In this document: in pieces, positions 18,619-28,900 of the stretch
Numbering within the stretch: the stretch's first letter is position 1
How the letters are laid out: each line of letters begins with the position of its first letter
Source of the DNA: an uncultured Verrucomicrobia subdivision 3 bacterium
GTDB lineage: Bacteria; Verrucomicrobiota; Verrucomicrobiia; Limisphaerales; UBA11358
Reading direction: 5' to 3'
DNA length: 64,000 bases
Assembly: GCA_903872345.1 (NCBI GenBank)
Contig: CAIQKM010000119.1
Location: 1 to 64,000, forward strand
Translations under genes and position numbers: made by a program
Notes under the pieces: model-generated
What the model was told of the DNA's origin: nothing
Databases searched by the model: none
Seen by the model: the letters and a program-made list of their open reading frames with translations, nothing else

Positions 18619-20838
18619 TCACTGTCCGGCATCTGAGGGCCCGGACGGTTCCGCATCAGCATGGATTAACGCCGCCGCTTCCTGCGACAGTTGGCGGGCA
18701 TAGACCCAGTCATACCAGAAACCAGAGCCGGGCCGACCATGATCCAACCCAGTCTTGAATTTATCGTCAATTAGCTGGCGACCCAGCGCCAGCTCGGAGC
18801 CGGCTTCGTTGGATTGGCCATTTTGATAATAACCCATGGCCAAGATGACATGGATGGTGGCATCGCTGCAGGGAAATTTATTACCCTGCGCCAGGGCGCG
18901 TTGACACCATTGAATCGTCGCGTCATAATTGCCACACCGGTATTGCCACAGGGCAATCGGCATGAAGGTCCACTCGCTCTGATGGCTTTTGGAAAGCGAA
19001 CGAACCTGTTTCTCCAAAGCATCCATCATCGGTTTCATCGTTTCGATTTCAGAATTACTTAACGGCAACAAATTAAAAGCCAGCAGGATGCTGCCGTTCG
19101 GCGTCGCGGCAAAATTGGTAACAGCCATCCGCCAGAGCCGCCTAAATTGTTCCAAGTCGCCATTTTCAGCCAGAATCACGCTGCAGGCCTGGTAATCAAA
19201 GATGACCTGGCCGGGACTGTCCAGCTTGTCAATTTTCATCAAGGCCGAGTAGCGCTCGCTGGCCAATTGCCAGTGGCTTTGCAACGCCTGCCACTCGCCC
19301 ACCGAGCGGAGCGCAGAGGCGCAATCCAGCGTCGGATTGACCGGAAAAAATTTAACCTCGCTGAGAATTTCATCCGCCTCGTCATATTTTCCCTGACTCA
19401 CAAACATCACCGCCTGCGTGATCTTGGCGCGGTCCTCGGCCTCCGCGCGCAATTGGGTTTCCCGTTCGCGGGCATCGCGTTCATGAAAGCGCGCCTCGCG
19501 TTCGCGAAAAAAAAGCCAGGTGGAGAGCCCCAGCCCGATCGCCAGTGCCAGCGCCACCGCGCCGCCGGCGGCAAAGACAATCTTGTTTCGCCGGACCAAC
19601 TTTTGAAACCGGTAGAGCTGGCTCGGCGGCCGCGCCACCACCGGTTCGTTGTCGAGAAAACGCTGAATTTCCATCGCCAGCCCGTTGGCCGTCTCATAGC
19701 GGCGCGCCCGGTCCTTTTCCAGCGCCTTCATCACGATCCAATCCAGGTCACCCTTAATTTCCGAAATCAATTTGGGCGGCTCCGCGTGCCGCTGGCTCGC
19801 CGTCAGCGTCAGTTCCGTCCGCCGCAGTGAGGTGATCATTGTCGAAGGCAGTTGCGGCTCCTGCTCCCGCAGGGTCCGGCGCATCTCGTCCAGACCCGAT
19901 TTCATCAGCACCGCAGTATCGAACGGCGTCCGGCCCGTGAGCAGTTCGTACAGCAACACCCCCAGGCTGTAAATGTCACTACGTGTATCCACGTCCAGAC
20001 CGCAGATCTCCGCCTGCTCGGGACTCATGTAAGCCGGCGTACCGACAAATTGCTCGGCCGCAGTGAACATGGTGTTGTCGGTCAACCGACCTTCGGTCGC
20101 CTTGGCAATGCCAAAATCAATCACCTTCGGTACCGGCATTCCATCGTGCAACATCACCAGTATGTTCGACGGTTTGATGTCGCGGTGAATAATGCCCTTC
20201 TGATGCGCGTGCTGGATGGCGCGGCAGACCTGAATGAACTGTTCCAGCCGCTGAACGGTGTTGAGATTGTTGTCGTCGCAGTATTTGGTGATGCGCGTTC
20301 CCCGCACCAGTTCCATCACGAAGAACGGCCGGCCCGTATCCGTCGCCCCGGCATCCAGCACCCGCGCAATGTTCGGATGATCCATCAGCGCCAGCGCCTG
20401 CCGCTCCGCCTCAAACCGGGCGATGACGTTTTTGGTATCCATCCCCAGTTTGATGACCTTCAGCGCCACCTGCCGGCGCACCGGCTCCTGCTGTTCCGCC
20501 AGATACACCACGCCGCAGCCGCCCTCGCCGATTTTTTGCAAAAGCTGGTACCGGCCCACCCGGCAGCCGATCTGCTCGTCGGTAAAATCAGCCTCCCCCT
20601 CCGCCGCCCGTAGTGCCGCCGCCGTCTGGGCATCCAATTCCGGTGCATTAACCGCCGCCCTGCCCTGCGCAAAAAAATCCTCCGCCCCGGCATGCGCCAG
20701 CAGCAGCTCTTCCACGGCCGCCTGCAAGCGGGCATCCCCCGCGCAGGCCCGCCCCAGGAAACGCGCGCGCAACTCCGCGTCCGGCACATTCAGGGCGGCG
20801 AAACAAATCGCTTCCTCCAGTTGTGCTTCCCGGTTCAT
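18619..20838 (-). CDS. Membrane-anchored Ser/Thr protein kinase (PknB-type) with C-terminal repeat domain
   Basis: 739 residues from the ATG at 20836-20838, which overlaps the stop of the sigma-factor gene by four bases (ATGA). The longer open frame upstream runs into the sigma gene and is not used. A Hanks-type kinase domain is complete: IGEGGCGVVYLAEQ, Lys127 in VALKVIKLG, HRDIKPSN with Asp220, DFGIAKATEG with Asp241, GTPAYMSPEQA. A single membrane segment (IVFAAGGAVALALAIGLGL) and a coiled REREARFHERDARERE stretch follow, then ~250 residues of helical TPR-like repeats outside. Sigma-kinase pairs of this kind are common in Verrucomicrobiota, Acidobacteriota and Planctomycetota. Here it probably couples an external or envelope cue to the sigma factor, possibly controlling the neighbouring secreted proteins; this is inference. 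Confidence 0.92.
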   Translation of the reverse strand: MNREAQLEEAICFAALNVPDAELRARFLGRACAGDARLQAAVEELLLAHAGAEDFFAQGRAAVNAPELDAQTAAALRAAEGEADFTDEQIGCRVGRYQLLQKIGEGGCGVVYLAEQQEPVRRQVALKVIKLGMDTKNVIARFEAERQALALMDHPNIARVLDAGATDTGRPFFVMELVRGTRITKYCDDNNLNTVQRLEQFIQVCRAIQHAHQKGIIHRDIKPSNILVMLHDGMPVPKVIDFGIAKATEGRLTDNTMFTAAEQFVGTPAYMSPEQAEICGLDVDTRSDIYSLGVLLYELLTGRTPFDTAVLMKSGLDEMRRTLREQEPQLPSTMITSLRRTELTLTASQRHAEPPKLISEIKGDLDWIVMKALEKDRARRYETANGLAMEIQRFLDNEPVVARPPSQLYRFQKLVRRNKIVFAAGGAVALALAIGLGLSTWLFFREREARFHERDARERETQLRAEAEDRAKITQAVMFVSQGKYDEADEILSEVKFFPVNPTLDCASALRSVGEWQALQSHWQLASERYSALMKIDKLDSPGQVIFDYQACSVILAENGDLEQFRRLWRMAVTNFAATPNGSILLAFNLLPLSNSEIETMKPMMDALEKQVRSLSKSHQSEWTFMPIALWQYRCGNYDATIQWCQRALAQGNKFPCSDATIHVILAMGYYQNGQSNEAGSELALGRQLIDDKFKTGLDHGRPGSGFWYDWVYARQLSQEAAALIHADAEPSGPSDAGQ

Positions 20839-21395
20839 CTGTTTTGTTCCTGAATCCAGCGGAACAGCTTGATTTTGGCCACCACCCATTCGCGGTTCAC
20901 GGTTCGCAGACTGGTGCCGGTGCTTTCCGCCACCTCCTCGTTCGTGAGACCGCCAAAAAACTTCAACGACACAATCCGCGCCTTGGCGGCATCCTCCTGT
21001 TCCAGCCATTGCAAGGCCTCATCAACCAGTAAAACATGTTCATCCGTGGTCGCGCTTGATATCTCCAGATCGCCGAGTTCCACCCGCTCCTGACTGCCGC
21101 CGTGCTTCAGCGCGGCTTTGCGCCGCGCATTGTCAATCAGGATGCGGCGCATGGCGTCCGTGGCGGCGCCAAAAAAATGCGCCCGGTTCTTCCACGTCCG
21201 ACCGCCTTCGCCGACCAGTTGCAGCCACGCTTCATGCACCAAGGCCGTCGGCTGCAACGTATGTCCCGCCGATTCCCGCGCCATCCGCGCCGCCGCGAGT
21301 CGGCGCAATTCCTCATATACCAGCGGAAATAGCTCCTCCGTGGCCTGGCGCTCACCCCGTCCGACTGATTCCAATATCAACGTTATGTCGCTCAT
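20835..21395 (-). CDS. ECF-type RNA polymerase sigma factor (Sig-70_X6 group)
   Basis: 186 residues from ATG 21393-21395 (an in-frame TTG nine bases upstream is less likely). Region 2 (ATEELFPLVYEELRRLAAAR, LQPTALVHEAWLQLV, FFGAATDAMRRILIDNARRK) and region 4 helix-turn-helix (SLKFFGGLTNEEVAESTG, SLRTVNREWVVAKIKLFRW) are complete. The YEELRRLA...LVHEAWL signature is that of the sigma family usually encoded next to Ser/Thr kinases. There is no anti-sigma gene. The ATGA overlap with the kinase gene implies translational coupling and fixed stoichiometry, with activity probably controlled by phosphorylation. It is the only sigma factor in the window. Confidence 0.93.
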   Translation of the reverse strand: MSDITLILESVGRGERQATEELFPLVYEELRRLAAARMARESAGHTLQPTALVHEAWLQLVGEGGRTWKNRAHFFGAATDAMRRILIDNARRKAALKHGGSQERVELGDLEISSATTDEHVLLVDEALQWLEQEDAAKARIVSLKFFGGLTNEEVAESTGTSLRTVNREWVVAKIKLFRWIQEQNR

Positions 21396-21550
21396 GGGTT
21401 TCAAGGGTAAGGTAAAACATTCACCGGCCCATCACCACTGCAATGTGTTGGCCAGCGCAACCAGGCAGTCGAAAAACGCTCGTGTTCTCAACCAGCCACA
21501 CGTGAATGTAAAGATTCTTTCAGCCATGGCTGGAACCCATCCGATTTTCT

Positions 21551-24500
21551 TTATGGGTAAATTAGCCGGTAAAAGACATTGGTTGGCGCACTGGTGAGCG
21601 GCAAAACCAGCAGGTTGGTGGCGGAAGATCCGTTAACCGTGATCCAGGCGGACGGGGCGGTCAGACCAACCGGGTTCAACTGCAATCGCCAGCCGATGTG
21701 ATCGGCCGGCCAATTCAATTGGAGGCCGCCCGTCACCAGCACCGGGCTGATGGTGACGGATGTGGTGGCGGCCGGTCGCCCAACCACTTCGGGAGAATAC
21801 GCGGATTGATCGCCCAAAATGTTCAAAGCCGTGACCACGTAATAATAGGTCTGGCCATTCTGCACGAAAACATCGGTGTAGGCGGTGTTGGTGACGGTAT
21901 TGATAATCTTTGTGTAAGGGCCGCCGGAGTTGGTAGCGCGATAAATACAATAGTACAAACCATTGCCGGCCCAAGTGAGCTGGTCCGCCTGGTTGGTGTA
22001 GGTGATGGTGAGGCTGGGTGGCGCGGCAGTGATGATGGTGACTGGCTGGTAGGGCTCCACGAGCCGCCACTGGGTTGCGACACTGGGGGCGGGATCATTG
22101 ACCAGACTGAATGATATGGCCGGGACGGTGCCGGTGGCCTGAATGCTTTGCCCGGCGGCCAGATTATCCAAATAGTAATAACCGTTGCTATCGGGGCCAT
22201 TAAACCACCATTCCACGGCTGAATTGGTGGTGCCGTACGGTGCCAAATCGAGAGTTCCACCGTTGTCACGCAGCCGGCGTCCGTCGCTCAAGGAGATGAT
22301 GTACCAATGATTGGTTATCGTGGCCGGCAGCAGCGCCCATTCGGTCGTGGCGTTGCGAACGTAAATGGTGGATGCCGATGGCTTGCTGGCGGAACTGAAG
22401 GGTGTGCCGGTGAGATTGGTATCCGTCATCCGAAAACTCGTGCCTAGGTTGTGCAGGATATAAGGCCGGCGGGCTTGCAGTGCCAGATTGCCATCCCATG
22501 CCGAATAAAGTTCGCCATAAGGTGCCAAGGTCGTCCCATCGGCGAGGAAAAAATTGCCACGATATCCATTGTTCACCCAAGGACTCGCGCTGTTGGTGCC
22601 GCTAAAGGGGAAGATGGCGTAACGTTTAAGCCAATCATTATTTTCGGCCTGCCACATGAACTCGGCGAGGAAATTGTAATCGTCATTCTCGGACCATGAC
22701 TGCGTGTTGCTCCAGTCCACGGGGGAAAATTCCGTGAGCCAGACGGGGCGGCCAAAGGTGGTGTAAACGCTTTGCAAAACGCCCATCAGGGAGGACGCAT
22801 TGGGCGGGACATATTCATGCACCGCCGAGTAATCCAACCGATAACTGTTGTTGGTAAGGAGACTGTAAAAATTGTATTGCCAGGTGTCGAAGGTGTTTTG
22901 CACGGCCGGACCGACGATGGGCAAATTCAAGGCTTCAATCTGCGGCCAGATGCCAATGACCCCGTTAGTGCTGGCGTTGGACTGGGTGGCATTGTCGGGT
23001 TCGTTGAAGGCCAGGAGGTAGTCGAGTTGGGGCTGGGCCAGCCAGCCGGCATTGCGAGACTGGGCATCGCTCAGCGACTCCCAATATTGGGCAGCGTAAA
23101 TCATAGGCACATAATCAACCGCTCCCGGCAGGGAGACCCCAGTATTGTCGTCATAATTATAGGCCCAGCTTAATCCGAATTGGGCGTAGTCGCCTTCATA
23201 ACCAGCACAGCCTTTTTTGGGGTAATGTGCCTGATAAACGAAGCTCCAGAATTGAAAAAGATTGGTAGAGACGCCTGTGAGCGTGACCTTGGCCGGATTG
23301 CCGTTATCCGATTGCAGCGCCAAACCGTTGGACGCATTCAGAATGCGGTAAGCGCCGTTGCCGGCATTCAACAAATACCATTGTTGCGCGGGGGCGGCGG
23401 CATAACTCACGGGCAGAACGGCATTGCCAGAAACAGTCGAACTGGCACCAAGACATTGCCACGTAGTGCGATTGCGCAGGCGAAAGCTGCTGTTTTGAAG
23501 ATTATAAAGGATTTCAAATTGTTGGTCGGCGGTGGTATTGGTGGCGGTTGATTGACTGGCACCGGTGGAATTGATGACGAGGTTGTTGGTATTACCCCGA
23601 TTTTTTACAACCCAAAAACCGTCTCCGAAGGAATCAAAGACGAACAGATTGGTCGGGAACGTTATGATCAACGGGACGGGCCGGCTGGTCACTCCGCTAT
23701 TGACGGCGCTGACCGAGACCAATCCCGGTGCCACGGCCGTCAGCCAGCCGTTGGAAGCGACGGTTGCAATATTGGTATTGCTCAATACGAACGATGTCTG
23801 CCCGAAGTTGAGAAGATTAATATTGGTGGCGTTGACGAAGTTGCCCAGCACACCGACCTGCTGGGTGGTGTTCAGCAGCATGGGGCTGCTGAGTCCGAGA
23901 TTGACGTTGGTGAGGAGGGCGGCGGTAAACACTTGAACGGTATTGGTGGCGGATAGGGACGAATAGGTGGCTGTAATCTTGGCCGATCCGGCGCTGATCG
24001 CTGAAAGGTAACCATTGGTTGAAACGCTCACCACATTGGTATTGCTGGATGTGTAAACCAAACCGGGCGTGGCAGCGACCAGAACCACATTCGACTGGTT
24101 CAGAAAGTTTTCGGTCACGGTCGCCTGACCAAAACCGCCAGCCACGAAATTGGTGGAGGACAACTGTTCCTGGATAGACTGCAATCCAACCGGCAGCGGG
24201 GTGATCAACCCGGCCGCCGAATCCGAGCCGAATCCGAGGGGAATGGTGTTATTAGGGAACGTAAGGTTGGTGCCGGTGACCGCCGTCAGAAAGGTGCCGG
24301 TCAGATTTTGATCCACTTTCACCAGCCAGCCCATGTTGGTAGTGCTGCCGTTGAGGGAGGGGTAAAGCTCAATGCGCGCGCGATTAGTGAGCGCACCGGC
24401 AGCGGTCGGGTTCGGGCTCACGGGTCCACTGCCATTGGCGTAAAGCTGTCCGGTACCCGCCCCCAAGCGTACCAGCAGTCCCAGTTGGGCGGCAGTCACA

Positions 24501-25624
24501 CCTTGAAACCCACCGGCCAGAAGATTGATTGCGACCCAGCCATCCAGCGAACCGGTGAGCGGGCCATTGGTTGCAATGATGGCATCAAAGACGACAGTGT
24601 CGCCCGCCAGCAAGGTCGTTCCCGAAATATTGGCGGGCGGACTGAGCGGATTGACCTGGCTGGTATTGGCAATGGCGGTGGGGCCAAAAATAAACGGAAC
24701 CAATCCCGGAATGCTGCGCACGGTCAGCAGGGCCGGCGGACTGGTGACCGTGTTGCCGGGGCTCAGCAGATTGGTCACCACAATCGAGTATTGGGCACCA
24801 TTGCCGGCACTTGTGCTGGCGGGCGTGGTATAGGTCAGGCCCATGGCATTGAGAATCGGCACGCCATTGGAGAGCCAATGCTGGCCTATTGAGAGCGGAA
24901 AGTACCCCTGATTGGTGACAACAATGGCGCTGAGGGTCGCTTTGAGTCCGACCGCAATCGTGGCGGCAGCCGGCGCAACGGCGGCCGAACCAATGGCAGA
25001 TTGGGCGGGGGCAAATTGGTGGGACGCATTATTTGCCCCAAAGGCCAGGTTGATAGTATTATTGGCAAAGGTGATTCCGGCACCGGCAAGAGTGCCGCTG
25101 AAGCTGCCGGTAAGGCCTTGGTCAATTTGAACCAAGTAGCTCATGTTGGTGGTGGAACCGGTCGCGGTACAGGTGAGCGCAATCCGCACCCGATTGGTCG
25201 GGGACCCTTGCGCGATGCCAAATTTGGTTGAGGAACCGGTGCCATTCAGGAAAAGCTGGCACTGGCTACCGCTGGCCGTGCCGGTTTCCAACAAGACACC
25301 CAAACTGGCGGATACCACCCCGCCGTAACCGCCGCCGTTGAGGTTTACGGCGCCCCAGGCATCGCTGGTGGAGCCCGGCACATCATTGACAATGGCATCG
25401 CCCACCACCACATCCCCGGCACTCAGGATAGACCCGCTAATGAAGGTGGCCCCGTTAGTGGGATTAACCGGTCCAACGCCATTTCCGACGGTAGTGGTCA
25501 CAATGGTCGGGCTGAAAACAAAAGTATTGGTCGTGGTTGCCCGGACGGGAAACGAAACGCTGGCAACAAATACCAAACCAAGCCAGAAAATGAACCGCCG
25601 GTGAATAAATGAAAACGACTTCAT
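21551..25624 (-). CDS. GH128-like glycosidase with Ig, BIG2, ricin-like and FN3 modules, FYRLIYP tail
   Basis: 1357 residues from ATG 25622-25624 (signal peptide FIHRRFIFWLGLVFVASVSFPVRA); a longer upstream frame lacks a signal. N-terminal half: two copies of a ~170-residue beta module (SAGDVVVGDAIVNDVPGS / LAGDTVVFDAIIATNGPL) with an Ig-like domain between, then BIG2-like repeats (VVSVSTNGYLSAISAGSAK). A ricin-like trefoil (QQWYLLNAGNGAYRILNASN) precedes the catalytic domain, which matches GH128: LSWAYNYDDNTG, AFNEPDN with putative acid Glu875, SAVHEYVPP, VWLTEFSP with putative nucleophile Glu965. A second ricin-like unit, an FN3 domain and a class A tail close it. GH128 enzymes cut beta-1,3-glucans, unlike the pectin enzymes nearby, so the real substrate deserves testing. 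Confidence 0.8.
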   Translation of the reverse strand: MKSFSFIHRRFIFWLGLVFVASVSFPVRATTTNTFVFSPTIVTTTVGNGVGPVNPTNGATFISGSILSAGDVVVGDAIVNDVPGSTSDAWGAVNLNGGGYGGVVSASLGVLLETGTASGSQCQLFLNGTGSSTKFGIAQGSPTNRVRIALTCTATGSTTNMSYLVQIDQGLTGSFSGTLAGAGITFANNTINLAFGANNASHQFAPAQSAIGSAAVAPAAATIAVGLKATLSAIVVTNQGYFPLSIGQHWLSNGVPILNAMGLTYTTPASTSAGNGAQYSIVVTNLLSPGNTVTSPPALLTVRSIPGLVPFIFGPTAIANTSQVNPLSPPANISGTTLLAGDTVVFDAIIATNGPLTGSLDGWVAINLLAGGFQGVTAAQLGLLVRLGAGTGQLYANGSGPVSPNPTAAGALTNRARIELYPSLNGSTTNMGWLVKVDQNLTGTFLTAVTGTNLTFPNNTIPLGFGSDSAAGLITPLPVGLQSIQEQLSSTNFVAGGFGQATVTENFLNQSNVVLVAATPGLVYTSSNTNVVSVSTNGYLSAISAGSAKITATYSSLSATNTVQVFTAALLTNVNLGLSSPMLLNTTQQVGVLGNFVNATNINLLNFGQTSFVLSNTNIATVASNGWLTAVAPGLVSVSAVNSGVTSRPVPLIITFPTNLFVFDSFGDGFWVVKNRGNTNNLVINSTGASQSTATNTTADQQFEILYNLQNSSFRLRNRTTWQCLGASSTVSGNAVLPVSYAAAPAQQWYLLNAGNGAYRILNASNGLALQSDNGNPAKVTLTGVSTNLFQFWSFVYQAHYPKKGCAGYEGDYAQFGLSWAYNYDDNTGVSLPGAVDYVPMIYAAQYWESLSDAQSRNAGWLAQPQLDYLLAFNEPDNATQSNASTNGVIGIWPQIEALNLPIVGPAVQNTFDTWQYNFYSLLTNNSYRLDYSAVHEYVPPNASSLMGVLQSVYTTFGRPVWLTEFSPVDWSNTQSWSENDDYNFLAEFMWQAENNDWLKRYAIFPFSGTNSASPWVNNGYRGNFFLADGTTLAPYGELYSAWDGNLALQARRPYILHNLGTSFRMTDTNLTGTPFSSASKPSASTIYVRNATTEWALLPATITNHWYIISLSDGRRLRDNGGTLDLAPYGTTNSAVEWWFNGPDSNGYYYLDNLAAGQSIQATGTVPAISFSLVNDPAPSVATQWRLVEPYQPVTIITAAPPSLTITYTNQADQLTWAGNGLYYCIYRATNSGGPYTKIINTVTNTAYTDVFVQNGQTYYYVVTALNILGDQSAYSPEVVGRPAATTSVTISPVLVTGGLQLNWPADHIGWRLQLNPVGLTAPSAWITVNGSSATNLLVLPLTSAPTNVFYRLIYP

Positions 25625-25947
25625 GAGGCGCTGATAGACAGATAAAATGACAATACCACAGTTGTTTCCACCTATACAGCTACACAAATTGGGGATGCAA
25701 TTGCTTGCAATTCCATAGCAATTGGCTGCCCCCGTGGTATCGGACGAAAGAGGCCGGATGTTACCACAGGACAAAGTATCCCCTGTTCTGGTGATGTAAT
25801 GACTACAACATTAGGGGTGTATCCCGCGCAAAATCTTTCGTGTATAACTTGCAGTCAAATCTTGAACCCAATTCTTTTCACCACCCCATCATGGCCACCC
25901 TCGGCTTGGCCATGCAATTGGCCGTCTGCCAATGGTTACTGCCTCCT
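25625..25947. promoter_or_regulatory. Divergent promoter region between GH128-like and GH78 genes
   Basis: 323 bp between the two divergent coding regions. It holds three phased GCAATT direct repeats (25697-25723) and two G/C-flanked elements, ATCCCCTGTTCTGG at 25778 and TTAGGGGTGTATCCC at 25811-25825. The 3' part (25840-25947) is open in the GH78 frame but precedes the best signal peptide. Both flanking genes encode secreted glycan hydrolases, so this is a likely control point. Confidence 0.5.
25697..25723. repeat. Three phased GCAATT direct repeats
   Basis: GCAATT occurs at 25697, 25707 and 25718, that is every 10-11 bp, one DNA helical turn. Such phasing on one DNA face is typical of operators for multimeric activators, but could be chance in a short A/T-rich stretch. 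Confidence 0.4.
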
Positions 25948-28900
25948 ATGAGAAGCTTTTTGACCTTTGCCAGCATGGTGTTGATGTCCGTGGCTTTCGC
26001 AATACCGGACCTCCATGCCAGTATCAGCCCGGCGAATCTTCTGTGTGACGGCTGGTCTAATCCATTGGGAATTGACAATGCCAATCCGCGGCTGACGTGG
26101 CAATTGACCGCACCGTCCGGAGCCCGCGCCCAAAGCCAGAGCGCCTATGAGATTCAAGTGGCAACCTCCCCCACCGTGCTGGCCGGCAATCAGCCCGACC
26201 TATGGGAGAGCGGCAAGGCTCTGGGCACGACCTGTCACGCAACCTATGCCGGAGCCAGCCTGAAATCGGCGCTGCCGGTATTCTGGCAGGTGCGGGTATG
26301 GGATGCTGCCGGGCAGGTGTCCGGTTGGAGTCCAATCGCGACCTGGACAATGGGCCTGCTAAATCTAACCAACTGGCTTGGCTCTTGGCTGGCGGCTCCA
26401 CCGGACGCTTCGTTGCCCAGTTTATCCGATTGTTCTTGGATCTGGTATCCGGAGGGGAACCCGGCCCAATCCGCCCCGGTAGCCACGCGCTATTTTCGGA
26501 AATCTTTTCACCTCGGTTCCAGTCCGGCGGTAACGGCCGCAACGCTGTTGGTTACTGCGGATAATTCCTATACGGCCTATCTCAATGGTGCGCTGGTCGG
26601 CACCGGGCAAAATTACGCCATTGCCATCACGGCGGATGTTGCGTCCCAGATTTTGGCGGGCACCAATGTGCTGGCGATTGCCGCGGCGAATGCCGGCAGT
26701 GTGTCCAATCCGGCCGGTCTCATTGGCAAGCTGGTGCTAAAGTATGCCGATGGCACCCAAACCAGCATCCCAATGGACGCCACCTGGAAGAGTGCGAATA
26801 CCTTGTACAGCAACTGGCAGCTCGCCAGTTATGATGACAGTTCCTGGACCAATGCCCTCGTTTTGGGAGCCTATGGCATCAGTCCTTGGGGAACCGGTGT
26901 TGTCGTCCAATCGGCCACCAACGGTTTGCCCGTATTCCGGAGGCAATTCACGGTGAATCCCGGCCTGCAGCGCGCTGTAATATATATTTGCGGCCTGGGC
27001 CAGTACGAATTATCGGCCAATGGAACCAAAGTGGGCACCGGCCTACTCGCTCCCGGCTGGAGCAAGTACGACCAAACGTGTCTTTACGACACGCTGGATC
27101 TGACCTCCTCTTTGACCAATGGCAATAATGTGGTCGGAGTAATGCTGGGCAATGGCATGTATAATGTGCCGGCCACCACCAATTACACCAAATTTACCGG
27201 TTCATTTGGTCCGCTCCGGCTGATTGCCCAGGTTCACCTGTATTATACCAACGGCACCAGCCAGATCATTCCCAGCGATACGCAATGGACCACCGCGCCG
27301 GGCCCGATGACGTACTCTCATGTTTACGGGGGCGAGGCTTGGGACGCGCGGAAGCTGGCGGCCAATTGGAATCAGCCGGGTTTTGACGCCTCCACGTGGG
27401 CTGCCGCCATGCTAACGAACGGCCCCGGGGGAACTCTGCGGGGACAATCTCATGCCGCCCCGCCGGTGATCGCAACGCAAACGTTGTCAGCCATGCGCAC
27501 CAATGTCCTCTCCAGTTCCACGGTGGTTTATGACCTCGGGCAAAACGCGGCCTTAATTCCGACACTCACCACGCATGGTCCGGCAGGGGCGGCGGTGCAA
27601 ATCACCCCGGCGGAACTGACCAATGCCGATGGCACAGTGAACCGCACCTCGGCAGGCGGCGGCACGGCTTACTGGCAATACACCCTGGCCGGTACGGGTA
27701 CGGAAACCTGGACGCCAAAATTCTACTATCACGGCTGCCGCTATTTGCAAGTGACGCTGACAGCCGCCCCCGGCTCGGCGGTGTTGCCCGCAGTGGATTC
27801 CCTCACCGGCGCGGCCATCCAGACGGCGGCGGCCAATGTGGGGAGCTTTTCCTGTTCGAGCGACCTGTTCAACCGCACGCGTACGCTCATCCAGTGGTCG
27901 CAGCGCAATAACCTCATCAGCATTCTGACCGATTGTCCGCATCGCGAACGGCTGGGGTGGCTGGAGCAGGATAACTTGAACGGCCCCTCCCTGCGCTATG
28001 AATTTGATCTCAGTCGGCTGTTTACCAAAGCCATGCAGGATATGGCCGACAGCCAGACCGGCGCCGGGACCGGGCTCGTGCCGGATATCGCCCCCGAATA
28101 TACCACGTTCAGCGGCGGCTTCCGGGATTCGCCGGAATGGGGCAGTTCGGTCATTCTCGTACCCTGGCAGCAATACCAGTTCACCGGGGATGACACGTTA
28201 CTGCGGAATTATTATTCCGTGATGACAAACTATTTCGGTTATCTGCAAAACCAGGCATCCGGAAATTTTCTGAGTTATCCGAACGGCTTGGGGGATTGGT
28301 ATGACATCGGGCCCAATGCGCCAGGCTTTCCCCAAAACACGCCGGTTTCACTGACGGCGGACGCGTACTATTGCCAGGATGCGCAAATTCTCGGCCAAGT
28401 CGCGGCCGTGATCGGGCGAACCAATGACGCGGTACAATTCAACCTGCTGGCGACCAATATTGGCAACGCGTTCAACGCGACCTATTTTTCAGCGGCCAAC
28501 GGATATTATGCCACTGGTTCGCAGACGGCGCAGGCCCTGCCCCTGTATCTGGGGCTGGTCAACCCCACCAACCAGGCGGCCGTACTCGGGGCTTTGGTGG
28601 CCGACATTCATTCCAAAGGCCTGACCGCCGGAGAAATCGGGCACCGTTACCTCTTGCGCGCCCTGACGGACATGGGGCGGGCGGATGTGGTTCAATATCT
28701 TCACGGCAAAACCAACGCTTCCGGTTATGGTTACATATTGAGCCAGGGAGCCACCGCCATGACGGAGGCGTGGGATGCCAACCCGGATGATTCGCAAGAT
28801 CACTTCATGCTGGGGCACATCATTGAATGGTTTTATCACGACCTCGCCGGCATTCAAACAGATCCGGCCGCCCCCGGGTTTCAGAACGTGGTCATCAAGC

